DNA of 64,000 nt from Papaver somniferum. Its lineage: Eukaryota > Streptophyta > Magnoliopsida > Ranunculales > Papaveraceae. The DNA lies in NCBI RefSeq assembly GCF_003573695.1, contig NC_039365.1:82749089-82813088 (forward strand), read 5' to 3'. The notes under the pieces were generated by a model. The model did no database searches and was not told the origin of the DNA. It worked only from the letters and a program-made list of their open reading frames with translations. Below, piece after piece: positions 10,813 to 22,910 of the stretch; the stretch's first letter is position 1, and each line of letters starts with the position of its first letter. The translations under genes and the position numbers were made by a program.

Positions 10813-12361
10813 TTATGGTATGCCCCTTACTTCCTCATTATTGTCCAGAGGTAGGTCTGCGAGGACATCCGCCAAGACTTGTGATTTTTGGGAGTGTTGG
10901 ATTTCATGGATAATGTTGAACTGATCAAGGTGAGTGTTCCACTTTGTTATCCTTCCTACTTTCCCATTGCTCTTGAGAACCGCTTCCAACGGTGCTTTGC
11001 ATGGAACCCGAACATAGTGAGTCAAAAAATAAGTCCTTAGCTTTTGGGTATCCCACACTAGCGCCAAGATGAGCTGCTCGATCTTCGTATAGTTTCTTTC
11101 TGCCGTGTTGAGAGTTTTGCTGACGTAATAAATAGGTTTCTCTATCTTTGTATTCGTCTTGACCAATACTGCGCTGACTACATCTTCGGTTGCCACTATG
11201 TAAAGGGCCAGTACTTCGTCGGGATCGGGATTTTGTAGGATTGGGATCGTGGCTAGATATTCTTTGATCTTTTGAAAAGCTTCTTCGCATTCAGCGGTCC
11301 ATTCAAACTTGCTCCCTTTTTTGAGGATGTTGGAGAAATGTTTGCATTTGTCCGATGACCTGGCGATGAATCTTCCCAGAGCTGTTAAGGATCCATTGAG
11401 CTTCTGAACTTCTTTAAAGTTCTTTGGGGACGACATTTCTACGATATCTTGGATCTTCGCAAGATCTACTTCGATGCCCCTCTTTGTTACTAGATACCCA
11501 AGGAATTTCCCTGAGGTGACGTCGAACGTGCATTTTTCTGGGTTCACTTTCATGTTGTGCTTCCCCATTGCTTCGAAGATGTCTCTCAGGTCCTGATGGT
11601 GATCCTTACATAACTTGCTTTTGACGAGCATATCGTCAACGTAGACTTCTAAGGTGTTCCCAATCCATCGTTTGAAGACAGTATCAACCATCCTCTGGTA
11701 TGTTTCCCCTGCATTTCGAAGTCCGGAGGGCATCCTTGTGTAACAATAGCGGTCGTGCGGGGTGTAGAATGATGTATGTTGTTGATCTTCTTCTGCCAAT
11801 GCCACTTGGTTGTAACCAGAATATCCATCCATGAACAATAACTCTTTGTATCCTTCGACAACCTCTACCAATTGATCAATGCTTGGGAGTAGGTAACTAT
11901 CCTTCGGACATGCTTTATTGAGGTTGGTGAAATCGATGCATATTCTGACTCCTCCATTCTTTTTCGGCACTATGACTATATTAGAGATCCACGTTGGGTA
12001 TTTGACTTCCTTGATGAATCCTGCTTCTAACAGCTTGTGGAGTTCCTTATCAATAGCTTTATGATACTCTGGTGCTAATTTTTGTACCTTCTGCCTGAAG
12101 GGTGGGGTGCCTGGCTTTATACGAAGCTCATTCCGAATTATCCTCGGATCAATCCCTGGCATGTATCTTAATTTCCATGCAAAGATATTTGTGTATTCCT
12201 TGAGCATCTTGATCAGGGATATCTCTCTTTTTTTGTCCATTAAGGTCCCTATCTTGATCACCTTCAGTTTTTCTTTGGTCCCTATATTGATCTCCTTCAC
12301 GGGTTCTACGGGTGTGAACGTAGGCTTTGGTTCCCCTAGGTGAGGGACATTCTTTAATTGC
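10813..12361 (-). pseudogene. Tat pol: reverse transcriptase and RNase H
   Basis: The largest intact stretch is 495 codons (12,300-10,813). RT motifs in order: PTWISNIVIVPKKNGGVRIC, FTNLNKACPKDSYLLP, LLFMDGYSGYNQ (first catalytic Asp), MPSGLRNAGETYQRMV and VYVDDMLVKS (catalytic Asp pair). The connection follows, then the native RNase H with IYYVSKTLNTAERNYTKIE. The CPKDS and FMDGYSGYNQ wording is typical of plant Tat elements. The frame is open upstream to a TAG near 12,362 and ends at a TAA at 10,813, beyond which the same frame continues into the second RNase H. It acts in the virus-like particle, copying element RNA to cDNA. Confidence 0.93.
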
Positions 12362-12386
12362 TATTTGGTAGGCTCTTCAGCCTCCT

Positions 12387-12806
12387 TTACTGTCGAAGTA
12401 CTTCCTTAGCGTTTAGAACGATGCTCTCCTTTGTCAGACTCCTTCCAGAAATTTCTTCGAGATAAAGATCAATTGCTTTCTCTTTCGCAGCCTCTTTGTT
12501 TCGGGCTCTTCGGGATTTCCGCTGCTCATCTTGTTCATTGTTGATTTGATTTTGTAGAGCCTTCCGTTCCCGAGCGGTGATCTGATCTCCCTTTATTTTC
12601 ATTACCCCTTCGGGTATCGGAAATCCAAGGTACTGGTGATAGGTCGCTGCCACTCCTTTGAGCTTGTGCATCCATCTTCGTCCAATGATGGCGTTATAGG
12701 GGGAAGGAGCGTCCACTACACTGAATCGAGTATCAACTTTCATTGGTCCTGCGTCTACTTGCAAACCAATGTATCCTAATGGCTTGGTAGGTGCCCCATT
12801 GAACCC
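12387..12806 (-). pseudogene. Tat protease C-terminal part and linker
   Basis: This continues the gag-protease frame past a TAG at 12,807. The segment VVDAPSPYNAIIGRRWMHKL is the conserved C-terminal half of plant gypsy aspartic protease regions, followed by AATYHQYLGFPIPEGV and a basic, Glu/Lys-rich linker. The frame ends in TAA at 12,387; the RT frame is a different one, so a frameshift lies near 12,400. Confidence 0.85.
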
Positions 12807-15006
12807 CTAGATGGTATAATACGAAGACATCAGTTGTTCGTCGTTAAGCTCCATTCGCTTGAATGTGTCGTAGAATAAAACGTTTACTGAACTCCCTCCA
12901 TCAATGAGGATCTTCTTGATGTTGCATCCTTCCACTGGTAAGGTGAGGACCAAGGGGTCGTTGTGATCTTCCATATCGTCATCGATGTCTCCTACATCGA
13001 AGGTCATAGGCGCGTTCATCCATTGATCGTGTTCGTCCACTTCCACCCCATCGATCTTGTATAATTCACAGTAGTCTTCGAATTGTTTCCTTAACCTTTT
13101 CCCTATTTGTGTTGTTGATGAGGGTCTTGTAGCTTCGGAACATGAGATGGTGTTGAGTGTTCGATTTCCCTCTGGCAGTTGAACTTGCTTGCTTCGTTTG
13201 GTCTTATCTTCGTTATCTGCCTTTTGTATATACTGCTTGAGGTCGCCTGCATCAGTCAACGTTTGGATCATTATTTTGAGATTCTTGCATTTCTCGGTCT
13301 GGTGGCCATTGAAACAGTGATATTCGCAGTAATCTCTTGATTTCTCGGTGCTAGGGGGTTGCTTCCCTTTGGACCAAGGCCATTCCAGACCTTCTAGATC
13401 CTTGATTTCTCGTAGGACGCGAGTGTAGTTGGTATTCAATTTTGTGAAGACTTGGTCTTCGAATTTCCGTTCGTCACGCCGACGATCATCTCTTCGTCCT
13501 CTGCTATCTTCGCGTGGACGTTCTGCTGAGTTACCCCTTTTGGATCCGCTGACTTGTTCGGCTGAGTTGGTCCGATGCGATCTCTGCATTTGAGCCCTTG
13601 GATTTTCTCGCTGAATTTCTTCCAAATGGGCATGCTTCTCGATGATGATTCGAAGATCTCCTTCGGTTGTTGGCACACTTCCATGGATCTCAAAGAATAG
13701 AGGGCTCATTCTATCCAAACCCCACTTGTAACAATTTATGCTAACCACTGGATCTGCGTTCCCTATAGCTTGACAAATCTTGTGCCACATGTCTGTATAT
13801 TCCCTGATCTCTTTGTAAGCGATTGCCAGCGAAAAGAGCTTGTCCATCCCGGCGTTGACATCCTTGTTGTACATGTACGTTCTTAAGAATCTCTCACAGA
13901 GCTGGCTGTAAGAATCGATGGAATTGGGCGGTAAGTTGTCAAACAAAGATAGTGCCGACCCCTTTAGACTTGAAGGAAAGTATCTGCAAAGGACTGCATT
14001 GTTTTGTTCCCATCGGGCTAAGACGCGATTATAGTACCGAAGATGAGCTGCAAGGTCGCTAGATCCGTCGTAACATTCAAATACTGGGACGGGACACTTT
14101 TGAGGGATGAGCGCTTTGTCCAGCTGGTGGGTCAGAGGTGTGGTGCTAGCTTCTCTCATCACCTATTCTAGTCTTCCTACCCGTTGTATAGCTTTCAACT
14201 GTTTGATTTCATCCATCATCTCCGTACGAAGATCTTCCATTGCCCGCTGATGATCTTCTTGGATCCTGGATCGTCCCGGTCTTCGGTTCTCACTATCGAA
14301 GTAGTCTGAATCATCGGGATCTTAATCTGGGTCGGATGATCCATTTCCTCTAGCAGATTTTCGGTTCATGGTTCGGGATTATTGGCATTTGTCAAGATGA
14401 TTCGTCGATCGTGATTAGGCTCAGGAGCTTTATAATTTGCTTCGTCATGCTGGGGGGACGCTTCTAAGCTCTGGGAAATCTTGTCTTTGAGTTCTTGGTT
14501 TTCTCGAGCTAGCAATGCTATGGAATCCGCGTACACCTTTTGGTTTTTCTTTAATTCCTCAAGCTCCGTCATCAGTTGGGGGGAATGATTCGATCCTTGG
14601 TTCGGAGTTCCGACCTGCCTTTGTCCTCTAATGGCCACAGTATGATCTTCATCAAACGTTTGGATCAAAGGATTAGGCAGATCGGTGGTTTTTACAGGGA
14701 GTTCGACACGAGGGAGCGCTAGTTGGTTTTCTGACAGCGGGGGATGGATAACTGGTAGAGTTTGGTTCATCTCATTTGTTGGTGGCATTCCGAAGTCTGG
14801 TTGTTGCATTGTTGAGTTCGCAAATCCTTCATGTCGTTCATGGGGACGAGATGCTGCTGCTTTCTTTGTCGCATCGGCTTTGGTCGCCAGAGCTTTGACC
14901 GATGCTGCTGCTATTGTATTGGTGTCTATTGGTGAGGTGATTTCCTCTGTATCTGGCTTCTGGTTTGGAGCCTTCGTCTTTTCACCTTTTTTTTACTGCG
15001 TGTCAT
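12807..15006 (-). pseudogene. Tat gag with zinc knuckle and protease active site
   Basis: Likely start is the ATG at 15,006. The N-terminal third is basic, then Pro/Gln-rich, then coiled coil. The open 12,807-14,162 frame holds the capsid domain (ALSLFDNLPPNSIDSYSQLC, then YTDMWHKICQAI), an Arg/Asp-rich stretch, a zinc-binding CEYHCFNGHQTEKC and the protease catalytic DGGSSVNVLF. DGG in place of DSG is usual in this lineage. Breaks: a run of eight A just after the start that shifts frame, a frame change near 14,366, TAA near 14,318, TAG near 14,163 and TAG at 12,807. Gag builds the particle; protease would cut the polyprotein. Confidence 0.85.
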
Positions 15007-15221
15007 AACTGGTGTCGTTCTTGGTGTTTCTTTTGACGATGCTTTGGTTTTTCCTATATCCTTCGTTTTTTCCATCTTCGATTCCCTCTTCTTTTTTTTC
15101 TGCACAAATAAATCACCATCGAAGAAACGACATCCGCGTGGGTTGGGTTAGAGTTAGTCTAAGCCGAGCATTTACAGGAAGTGAGGAAAATCCCATAACA
15201 AAGATAACAGTTTGAAAACGA

Positions 15222-15545
15222 AGATCCTACAAGAATGAAGGTAGATCTATGCATGAATTTGATTTTCAAAGATAAAATCTTGAAAAATATTTTGAAAGCG
15301 TAGATCCCATAAAAATGAAAGAGGATCTACCCATAGATTTGATTTTCAAGGATAAAAACTTGAAAATATTTTGAAAATGTAGATCCCATAGAAATGAAGG
15401 TAGATCTACGCATGGATTTGATTTTCAAAGATAAACACTTGAGAATATTTTGAAAGTGTAGATCCCATAAAAATGAAAGTGTAGATCCCATAAAAATGAA
15501 AGTGTAGATCCCATAAAAATGAAAGTGGATCTACCCATAAATTTG
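15222..15545 (-). repeat. Tandem repeats in the Tat leader
   Basis: About four units of roughly 78 bp, each built from GTAGATCCCATAAAAATGAA followed by GATTTTCAAAGATAAA, lie between the PBS and the gag start. The last unit contains a nested 25-bp triplication (about 15,457-15,530). Leader repeats of this sort change in copy number by slippage during reverse transcription. Confidence 0.8.
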
Positions 15546-15670
15546 ATTGTTGAAAGAAATAGATGCGTGTTGAAGCTGTTTCAGGCACTGTTATTTTCAA
15601 AGAACGGTGCTTGGAACAGAAAAGAGTGCGTAAAGTCACAGGATAAGATAAATCTTTTACCGGGACAGAG

Positions 15671-15688
15671 TCCCTGTTTCTAGTGCCA
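15671..15688 (-). promoter_or_regulatory. Primer-binding site of the Tat element
   Basis: Three bases inside the 5' LTR the minus strand reads TGGCACTAGAAACAGGGA. TGG pairs with the CCA end of a tRNA, and its position next to the LTR is that of a retroelement PBS. I cannot name the tRNA from memory. Confidence 0.7.
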
Positions 15689-15691
15689 GAT

Positions 15692-16597
15692 TGTGAACAC
15701 ATAAATCACGATGAGGTCCACGTGTACACAAACAATATCGCATTTGAGGATAAAAACGTTTAGGTGAATAAATCAGATATGAAATGATGCAAATACGATG
15801 ACTCATCGACTCAGAGTCTTCGGACTCGTCATTGTCTAGTCCAAAGAGTGTGATTCCGTGCCATTTCATATCTGCGAAGCACATACCACTGAGTATAATA
15901 ATAAAAGAAGTAAAATAAGTAAAGTGTTGAAATATAAATGAGACAACGATTTACGTAGTTCGGCACTAAGGCCTACGTCCACGGGGGTTGGTGTTTCACT
16001 ACGTATTTGGGAATTACAAAGATAGTCGAATGACTCTGTCTAAAATACGAATCTAAAAAGGGAAATGGAGAGGGATATTTATAGGGTTTATACATGGGGC
16101 TCACTGTCAGAGATAGTTGCAACCTTATCTTCTCGTTCTTTGTACCGATGCCGCTGGTATCCTCGTTCTGAACTGATGCCCCCAGCGGCTATGCCAGATG
16201 ACGCTGGGTCACTTCTTTCTCATCCACGGACCGATTGACACGTACCCTATACCTATGGTATTTAATGTTGGTGGTTGGGATGGTCCGCACGCGTCAGACA
16301 GATGTCCGATGCCCCTGTCACATCTTCGTTAGTGGAGTTTATCTCCACCGTTGGTCTTGGATCTGCCTTGAGATGGGATAAAGCAGATCTTTGGGTGCTC
16401 TTCAGTACTTCGCGGTGGCTTGTTCCTTCAGTGCTTCCTGATCCTGAGCCATTGGATCATCGTGAAGATGAACAGATATAGGCGATAGAGGTTTCCTGGG
16501 TGTTGGGACGTGGCATCGTATCTTGATGACCTACTGATGCATGTGTTCCACGTGTACTTCCTTCGACACGTGACGGAAGATGAATCATGTGTATACA
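15692..16597 (-). repeat. 5' LTR of the Tat element
   Basis: 906 bp with intact TG...CA ends in element orientation, followed by the ATGAT duplication at 16,598-16,602. It is 73 bp shorter than its partner because the segment equivalent to 2,939-3,011 is missing. The pentamer TGGAG flanks that segment in the longer copy. Confidence 0.93.
16075..16083 (-). promoter_or_regulatory. TATA box of the 5' LTR
   Basis: Minus-strand TATAAATAT lies mid-LTR, where the U3/R border of a plant gypsy LTR is expected. The same box is kept in the other LTR at 3,022-3,029. The 73-bp deletion begins only a few bases downstream, at the likely start site. Confidence 0.6.
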
Positions 16598-16602
16598 ATG
16601 AT

Positions 16603-17757
16603 ACAGCTCTTTGTAGTTGCAACATTATATTATTTTGTACAATAATTTCAGCTACTATTCGCAATTTTGCCTTTATATGTTTCCCCTCTATAGCAATTTG
16701 TAGGTAAACTGGATATGGTTTGTGTTTTTTCTGGAAGATCAATATATTTTATTCGGATTACCATTCGTATGTCCAACACAATAATTTCCTAAAGACATCC
16801 ACAAAAGTTGATGCATCCAATAAACAAACCGTGTACAGCTTCAGCGGTCTCTCTAGGGAAGATAATCTTCTGTCCATTCTTGATTCCCTTCTCAACATGC
16901 ATTTTCAACACCTTCTCACCTTTGCATGCAGCGGTCCTTTTACCAAACCCACGTAAAGTAATTTATTTCTCTTATTAACATTGAGTTCACTACTGACATG
17001 ACATAACAATGTTTTGTTGATCAGGATGGTCAAAACTGCAATTAGTGATATAGATGTCGCCGGAACAATATTTAGTTCAGTACTAACATGGCTTAAGTTC
17101 AAGAGATCATTTATTTGTCTCAAATACCAACACAAGCATTAAGTAAACTGTAAATGGTTGTAAGAGTAACCCGTACTAACCCCCATATTTCCCACCATTG
17201 AATTAAGTAATTTGTTCGAACGACAGATTACATAACTAGCTTTTTTCTTTTTCTCTTTTTTGACAGTGTTACTTAACTAGCTTACTGATTGGTAAACAAT
17301 AGTCAATGAAATTTAGACTCGCCAAAGTATGGATATATATATAAATCAAGGCATATGTGCATTGTGGATCGAGAAGAGGTCTTAGAAAATAAGAAAAATT
17401 TTAACACCGCCATGTAAGTGCATTCATTTCTGTTGCCCCTGAAATTATGAGTTTACTGAAACTTGAAATTAAATTGAACAACGCAATTAATTCATAGGTA
17501 ATATCATGTATCATTGTTAACCATCTTTTCCTTTTATCATAGAATAAAATAAAATGATACTGAATTTAGCTGAAAAACGTTTAATAAACTTTCGTATGAT
17601 CAAACCTCAATAAAACAAATACACAAAAATAAAGGTTGATCCGGGGCCTACCTAATTGACTTCCGTTAAGAAACTATTTAATAAATAGATAAAATTAAAA
17701 AAAAAAAAAAAAAATTTAATTACACGAGAGTACCATTATAACCTTCATTTTCTACGC
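16603..17757. other. Intergenic, no gene seen
   Basis: AT-rich sequence right of the gypsy element, with an A-run near 17,700 that could be an old retroelement tail. The frames at 16,720-16,956 and 16,905-17,135 have no motif. Confidence 0.45.
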
Positions 17758-17760
17758 TTA

Positions 17761-18296
17761 GAGCAAGTCTTATGGGGGAATCCATCCCATTCCAAGTGTG
17801 GAAAAATTGTGGAATGTCAAGTCTAATGGCTTCCAAATTGGTGTTTTCCATGAAATATCCAAACAGAGTTCCATGGTTTTGCAGAAGGTACCGTGGAATC
17901 CATTTGAGAGCTAATCAGATTAGCGTAAAATGCTATTCATAATAGCGCACTAGAAGACAGAAAACGCCAATCAGAATAGCGCTCAACACTAATCTGAATA
18001 GCACAAAACGCTATTCAGAATAACATTTTTTTTTTATCCGTAGATTTAAAACGAGCCATTGAAAATCTAATGGCCGAGAAAAAAGCGCTAATCTTAATAT
18101 CTTTTTGTGTCATTCTGAATAGCTTTGAGCGCTATTCTGAATAGCGTTTTTCAGTGCTATTCGGATTAGCGCTCAACGATGTTATGATCAGCATTTTTGT
18201 TGTTCCACCACTACACTTGTGCTTCCATCCACAATTCCAAATACTGAGGTGGCGTAGAAGATGGAAGATGGAACTCTTCCACCATAAGACTTGCTC
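17761..18296. mobile_element. PIF/Harbinger-type MITE, 536 bp
   Basis: Terminal inverted repeats GAGCAAGTCTTATGG are perfect at both ends and flanked by TTA (17,758-17,760 and 18,297-18,299), the 3-bp duplication typical of PIF/Harbinger. The interior carries about ten direct and inverted copies of an AGCGCTATTCTGAATAGCG-like motif, forming subterminal arrays that could fold into long hairpins. It has no coding capacity. Confidence 0.88.
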
Positions 18297-18477
18297 TTAC
18301 AGAATAATTTCATCTTCTCATCCGGCCACCACTATTTTAGCCATTTCTCTATCTTCCATCACCAATGCAACTACCATCAGAACCACCTTCTTACTTTATT
18401 TGTCTCTTTCTTCCCATCACCCCTGTAACACCACTCGACCTCGATCAGCACTACAAGTTCGAATAGTTAACAACAAC

Positions 18478-18715
18478 TATTGGGTTTCGATTCAGAAATA
18501 TGGGTTTTTTTATTTGATTCAGAAAAATATGTCTTGTTTATATCATAAATTTGGGTTTCGATTTAGTGATACCGGGGTTTCGAATTAATTCAGTAAATTG
18601 GAATTTTGAGTCAGAAATTGGGGTTTTGATTTGATTCAGAAATTTGGGGTTTTGTTTGATTTAGAAATTGGGGTTTTGATTTGATTCAGAAAATTAGGGT
18701 TTTGTTGTTGAGAAA
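18478..18715. repeat. Degenerate 30-bp tandem repeat
   Basis: Six or so units of the type GGGGTTTTGATTTGATTCAG with an AGAAATT spacer, with small indels. Noncoding; it lies just right of the MITE. Confidence 0.7.
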
Positions 18716-19495
18716 TAAGAGAATAATGGATCCATTGGCTTGACTGAAGTAGTGAAGTGGATAATGATATGGTTGCAACAGTAAAATTATTAAGTTTGCC
18801 TTATTCTGAAAATATTTTTGTTAATGGAGGTCGTTGTTTTCTTCAAACAAATCAGAGAAAAGGAAATGAGAATTAAGAAATTTGTATCATCATGGGTTTA
18901 GGTTAAGTTTGAAATATGATCAAATTATTTGATTTGGTTTCCTATTGATACACCACAGTCTGTATTAGACCCATGATATGATTCTGACGAAAATGGAGTT
19001 TGCAGCGAGGTTTTCTGGTAGTGTCATTGATTGAATCGGTATTGGAGTTGACGATAGTGGTCCAGTAGTGGCGGCAGCCATTTTTGTTGATGTTTTCAGT
19101 GGAACTTTGAAGTTAATACACTAATGGATTAGGTCTATCAACTGAAATTAGTACTCTAGGACCGGTTTATGATGATAGTAATTAGTATGTATTGGTAGTG
19201 CTTTAGTTCTTCTATCCTAGTGCTAAATTTGCTAAATTTAAGCGATTAACTACCGAAACCTTCGTTAGATACTCAACAGAAATCTGTAATGAACAGAAAC
19301 CCACCTGTATTTGACCTTCGTTGGCAGTGATACAATTCTCGAGAGAAGACTTGTTTCAAAAATGTTTAAAATTAGGTGAAAGTTAAGGCTAGGTTGATAA
19401 AATCACTAATTTATATATATAAATCTAATTCAAACGGAGTCAATTATAGTCAACGTGAAGTAGTGCCAACCACTAAGTTGGACAAATGTTAGACC
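18716..19495. other. Intergenic, ends in a dispersed repeat
   Basis: No gene recognised. The last 70 bases (19,425-19,495) are the inverted relative of 1,402-1,470 and were the landing site of the copia-type element. Confidence 0.5.
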
Positions 19496-21848
19496 TGTTA
19501 GAGCACTGCTCGGTCGAACTCGCATGCGTTGCTATCTCAAGCATGTTTGTCAATGTTAGTGATCAAAACTATAAATCTTGATTTCTAGTCTACTATTAGC
19601 TAAGTCTCGGACTAGAATAAAAAGTATAGTTGTGCTCGAGACTCCATGGCGATTATCATACAAAGATGAAGAACTACTCAAGGACCTGGTGGAACTTCAT
19701 TAACTAAAAGGTATGTGGAGAATTTAACTTATCTATTACTAAAAAGTCTATCTACTCTATCTCCTATATTGAGACAAAAGGCGTTTTGCTATATAGACTT
19801 TGATTATACACATTTGTTATTTCGAGCCGAGTTTATCTCGCTTACCTATTTATCGAAATATGTTTTGGTAAGCTTTCGCTTTGGCCAAGTTCATCTTTAC
19901 TAGTGACGAAAGTCATGTTAAGTTTCAATCACTTGAAAATGGCTTTGAGGAAAAATGGTTTGTGAATAACAACTATATAACGTCCTCTAAGAATGTTTCA
20001 ATGATTGAAATGATATTTTAGATTATATAACCATTGTTGGATATAAGCATTGTGTGGTAACTCATACATGTATAAGTCCTTATTCCTTGAACCTAAGTAT
20101 GCGTACTTTGCTGCTCAGGAAAACCGGAACTAGAGTCCACGTACCCAGTCCGCGTACTGTCGGAGGTTCTCATCCCGAGAATTTCTGCTGGAGTTTTTGA
20201 ATTTAAAACAAACTTATTTCGGGTACTTAAGTCCACGTACCAGTGCGCGTACTTAAGTTAGTTATTTTCTAAAAACGATTATTCGTGAACTTAAACTTAT
20301 ATAAACTAAGGAATGCAAGTTTGCAAACCGTGGCTATAAAGTTCATGAATCGATTCAAGTGAATCAAATCGTTTTTGTTTCAATTGTGTCTATTATAAAG
20401 ATATAAGCAGTTGAAAAACTCTCTAACTAGTTCATTTGAGTCATTTGAACTAGTTGTGGTAAAGAAGGATATGGTTGATATGAAAGTGCTCATATGGCTA
20501 ACCATTTGGTTAACTACTGTTGAACCAACTAGATGTACATGTTTGGGTACGGTTACACAAACCTAGATAAACGTGCATTTCATTTGTGTGTAATAAGCTA
20601 AGTTTCGATCTAACGGTTGAAAGATATTAGCTTGAATCTAATCAGGCTTTCATCTAATGATGAATATTGAATGCTTTGTTACTAAGCTAACATTGATTGC
20701 AAACCCTGTTTTGAAAGACTATATAAGGGAGAACTCTAGCAACTGGGAAACCTTATCCCCACACCTCTTGTGTGATACTAGTTATATTAGCTAGAGTCGA
20801 TTTTTCTTTAACCTTAGGTTTCTATCGGGACCATGTAGGTTAACGACTTGAAGACTTCATTGGGATTGTGAAGCCAGACCGATACTACTTTCTCGTAGTT
20901 GTGTGATCTGATCTTGTTGTTTCTATCGTACTAGGTACAATCATAAGGATTGGCTTGAGATTGATTTATCCGATAGGCAAGATATAAAAGAATTCACAAA
21001 AATCTTCGTCTCATCGTTTGTGATTCCACAATATCTTCTTTCGCTAGTCGATTAAGATTATTGTGAGGTGACTGATAATACTAGGATGTCTGGTTTATCA
21101 ATTGGTTCATGTTCACCTTGATTTATCAAAAAACGGAACAAAAACTCCTAGGTATTTCTGTGGGAGACAGATTTATCTATTGTCGTAGACTTTTCTGTGC
21201 GATACAGATTTGTTTATTAAAGTCTTCGACTTTGGGTCGTAGCAAATCTTAGTTATGGGTGAGATCAGCTAAGGGAATCAAGTGTGTAGTATCCTGCTAG
21301 GATCAGAGACGTAAGGAGCGCAACTGTACCTTGGATCAGTGTGAGATTGATTGGGGTTCAAATACAGTACAGAACGAAGTTAGTTTGTAGTAGGCTAGTG
21401 TCTGTAGCGGCTTAATACAATGTGTATTCAATCTGGACTAGGTCCCGGGGTTTTTCTGCATTTGCGATTTCCTTGTTAACAAAACTTCTGGTGTCTGTGT
21501 TATTTCTTTTCTGCATTATATTTTGTTATATAATTGAAATATCACAGGTTGTGCGTTGAATCGATCAATTGGGAAATCCAACCTTTGGTTGTTGATTGAA
21601 ATTGATTGATCCTTGAATATTGGTCTTTGGTACCGTTCATGTGATTTCTCTTGTATTCAATTAGACTCGCAGATTTCTATTTGCTTGAGTAAGTATTGAA
21701 TCGAGAAAGAGAGATATAACTCTTTGATATACTTTTATTAAGATTGAGTCTGACTGTCTAGTTGATTCTCTTAAAAGTATATTGGAGTTAGTCCATACAG
21801 ATTGTTAATCGAAATATTGGGTGTGGTTGTTAGACCCCCGTTTTTCCA
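19496..21848 (+). repeat. Left LTR of the copia-type element
   Basis: 2,353 bp. In its middle (about 20,095-20,275) it carries scattered GTACGCGTAC-like palindromes. Near the 3' end it includes a poorly conserved stretch GATTGAGTCTGACTG shared with the right LTR. Confidence 0.85.
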
Positions 21849-21864
21849 ATTGGAATCAGAACAG
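21849..21864 (+). promoter_or_regulatory. Degenerate primer-binding site
   Basis: ATTGGAATCAGAACAG follows the left LTR. It resembles the initiator-Met tRNA site TGGTATCAGAGC used by most plant copia elements, with two substitutions. Confidence 0.65.
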
Positions 21865-21914
21865 GCAAACACGTTTAAAGACCTTACAAGTCTGTGTTTG
21901 TAGCAATCTGACTC

Positions 21915-22910
21915 TATGGACGATAAGAACATCTCAGATAATGCAAAATCAGCTCAGAGTCATCCTTGTGAACTTCAAACTCCTGAAGCTTCTAAGAAAA
22001 ACTCTGTTTCTGGTCCTTTGACTGAATCTGCATTTAACTAGGAAAAATCTCTTGATGAACAGTTGGATGATCTTTCAGATGACAGTGATTCAGAAGGAGG
22101 ACAAAGTATTGATGAGGAAGTCTCTCAATATATCAAGCTTTTTGACCATGCTTTGAAAGAAAAGAGTCAACTACTTGCTTGAGTAAATACATGGCACCTC
22201 TCTGTCGAGAAAATAGAAAACTGTGAAAGCTCTTTAAAGGGTATGAATGTGGATATAAACTTTTACAATCTATCGTTAAAGATCGAGAAGAAGAAGTTCG
22301 ATCAAAAAGGTCCGAGTGTGACAAACTTTTTCAAAATCTCTTTGTGTCGAAAGAAAGACTTGCGGAATCTGAAGCAAGATATGGCTCTCAACAAAAAATG
22401 TTTTAATGACAAAGAACTCAGTCTCCTTTCCAGAGAAAAATCGTTAGAGACTGATCTCGCTGCTGCTCTTAATAAGGTGAAATCACTGGAAGAAAATTTG
22501 AAAAGGTTTAATTCTAGTTCTACAAAATTATCTTCTATGCTTGGAGCATGTAAAGAACATCGATATACACGTGGTCTGGGCTATAAGGGAATAAACGCTC
22601 CAAGTATTGGTAAGATTAATTTTGTTCATGATAATGAAATTCTTCATATGAAAAAACCTTTCAAGCATCCGACAGTCCTAGAAACAAGGACTCTGCTTCT
22701 TCAAAATATACTCACACGAGAACAGTGAAGACCAAGTCCTTTAACTGCTATTATTGCGGAAATAAAGGACATCCTGAACGAAGATGTCGTTTTCGATTAA
22801 GGAATGAAAAACTTCACAACATTTTTGTATGGATGTCTAAAGAAGTTATTAAACCTGTTTCTCATCTTGGTGGAGTAGAAGGCATTGTCGGCAATAGAGA
22901 AATACTGTGA
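21915..22910 (+). pseudogene. Copia gag remnant with zinc knuckle
   Basis: Starts MDDKNISDNAKS 66 bases after the left LTR. Stops fall after the first 40 codons and again near 22,180, and the frame then shifts. The middle (22,243-22,728) is a Lys/Glu-rich coiled coil with SSTKLSSMLG and GLGYKG, and the 22,725-22,910 frame has the knuckle CYYCGNKGHPERRC (CX2CX4HX4C). Order and motifs match the gag at 290-1,313. The family role is RNA packaging into particles. It is non-functional as it stands. Confidence 0.8.

Larger units (their letters stand above)
2565..16597 (-). mobile_element. Ty3/gypsy LTR retrotransposon, Tat lineage, 14.0 kb
   Basis: A structurally complete but mutated element. LTRs lie at 2,565-3,543 and 15,692-16,597, and a 5-bp target duplication ATGAT sits at 2,560-2,564 and 16,598-16,602. 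Gag, protease, RT-RNase H, a second RNase H and integrase are all on the minus strand, so the transcriptional 5' LTR is the right-hand one. The second, archaeal-type RNase H between the native RNase H and integrase is the known mark of the Tat lineage. A multi-exon plus-strand gene occupies 3.5-8.4 kb between integrase and the 3' LTR and is convergent with pol. LTRs differ by roughly 5% of positions (counted by eye), mostly transitions, so the insertion is not recent. Every polyprotein domain carries stops or frameshifts, so it is not autonomous now. Confidence 0.93.

Noticed and set aside
10631..10924. Plus-strand open frames across 8.6-15.2 kb, opposite to gag-pol
   Set aside because: They are shadows of the minus-strand polyprotein; none has a motif and they overlap conserved RT and RNase H segments.
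18154..18588. 144-codon plus-strand frame
   Set aside because: It starts inside the Harbinger MITE array and runs into tandem repeats, so the frame is accidental.
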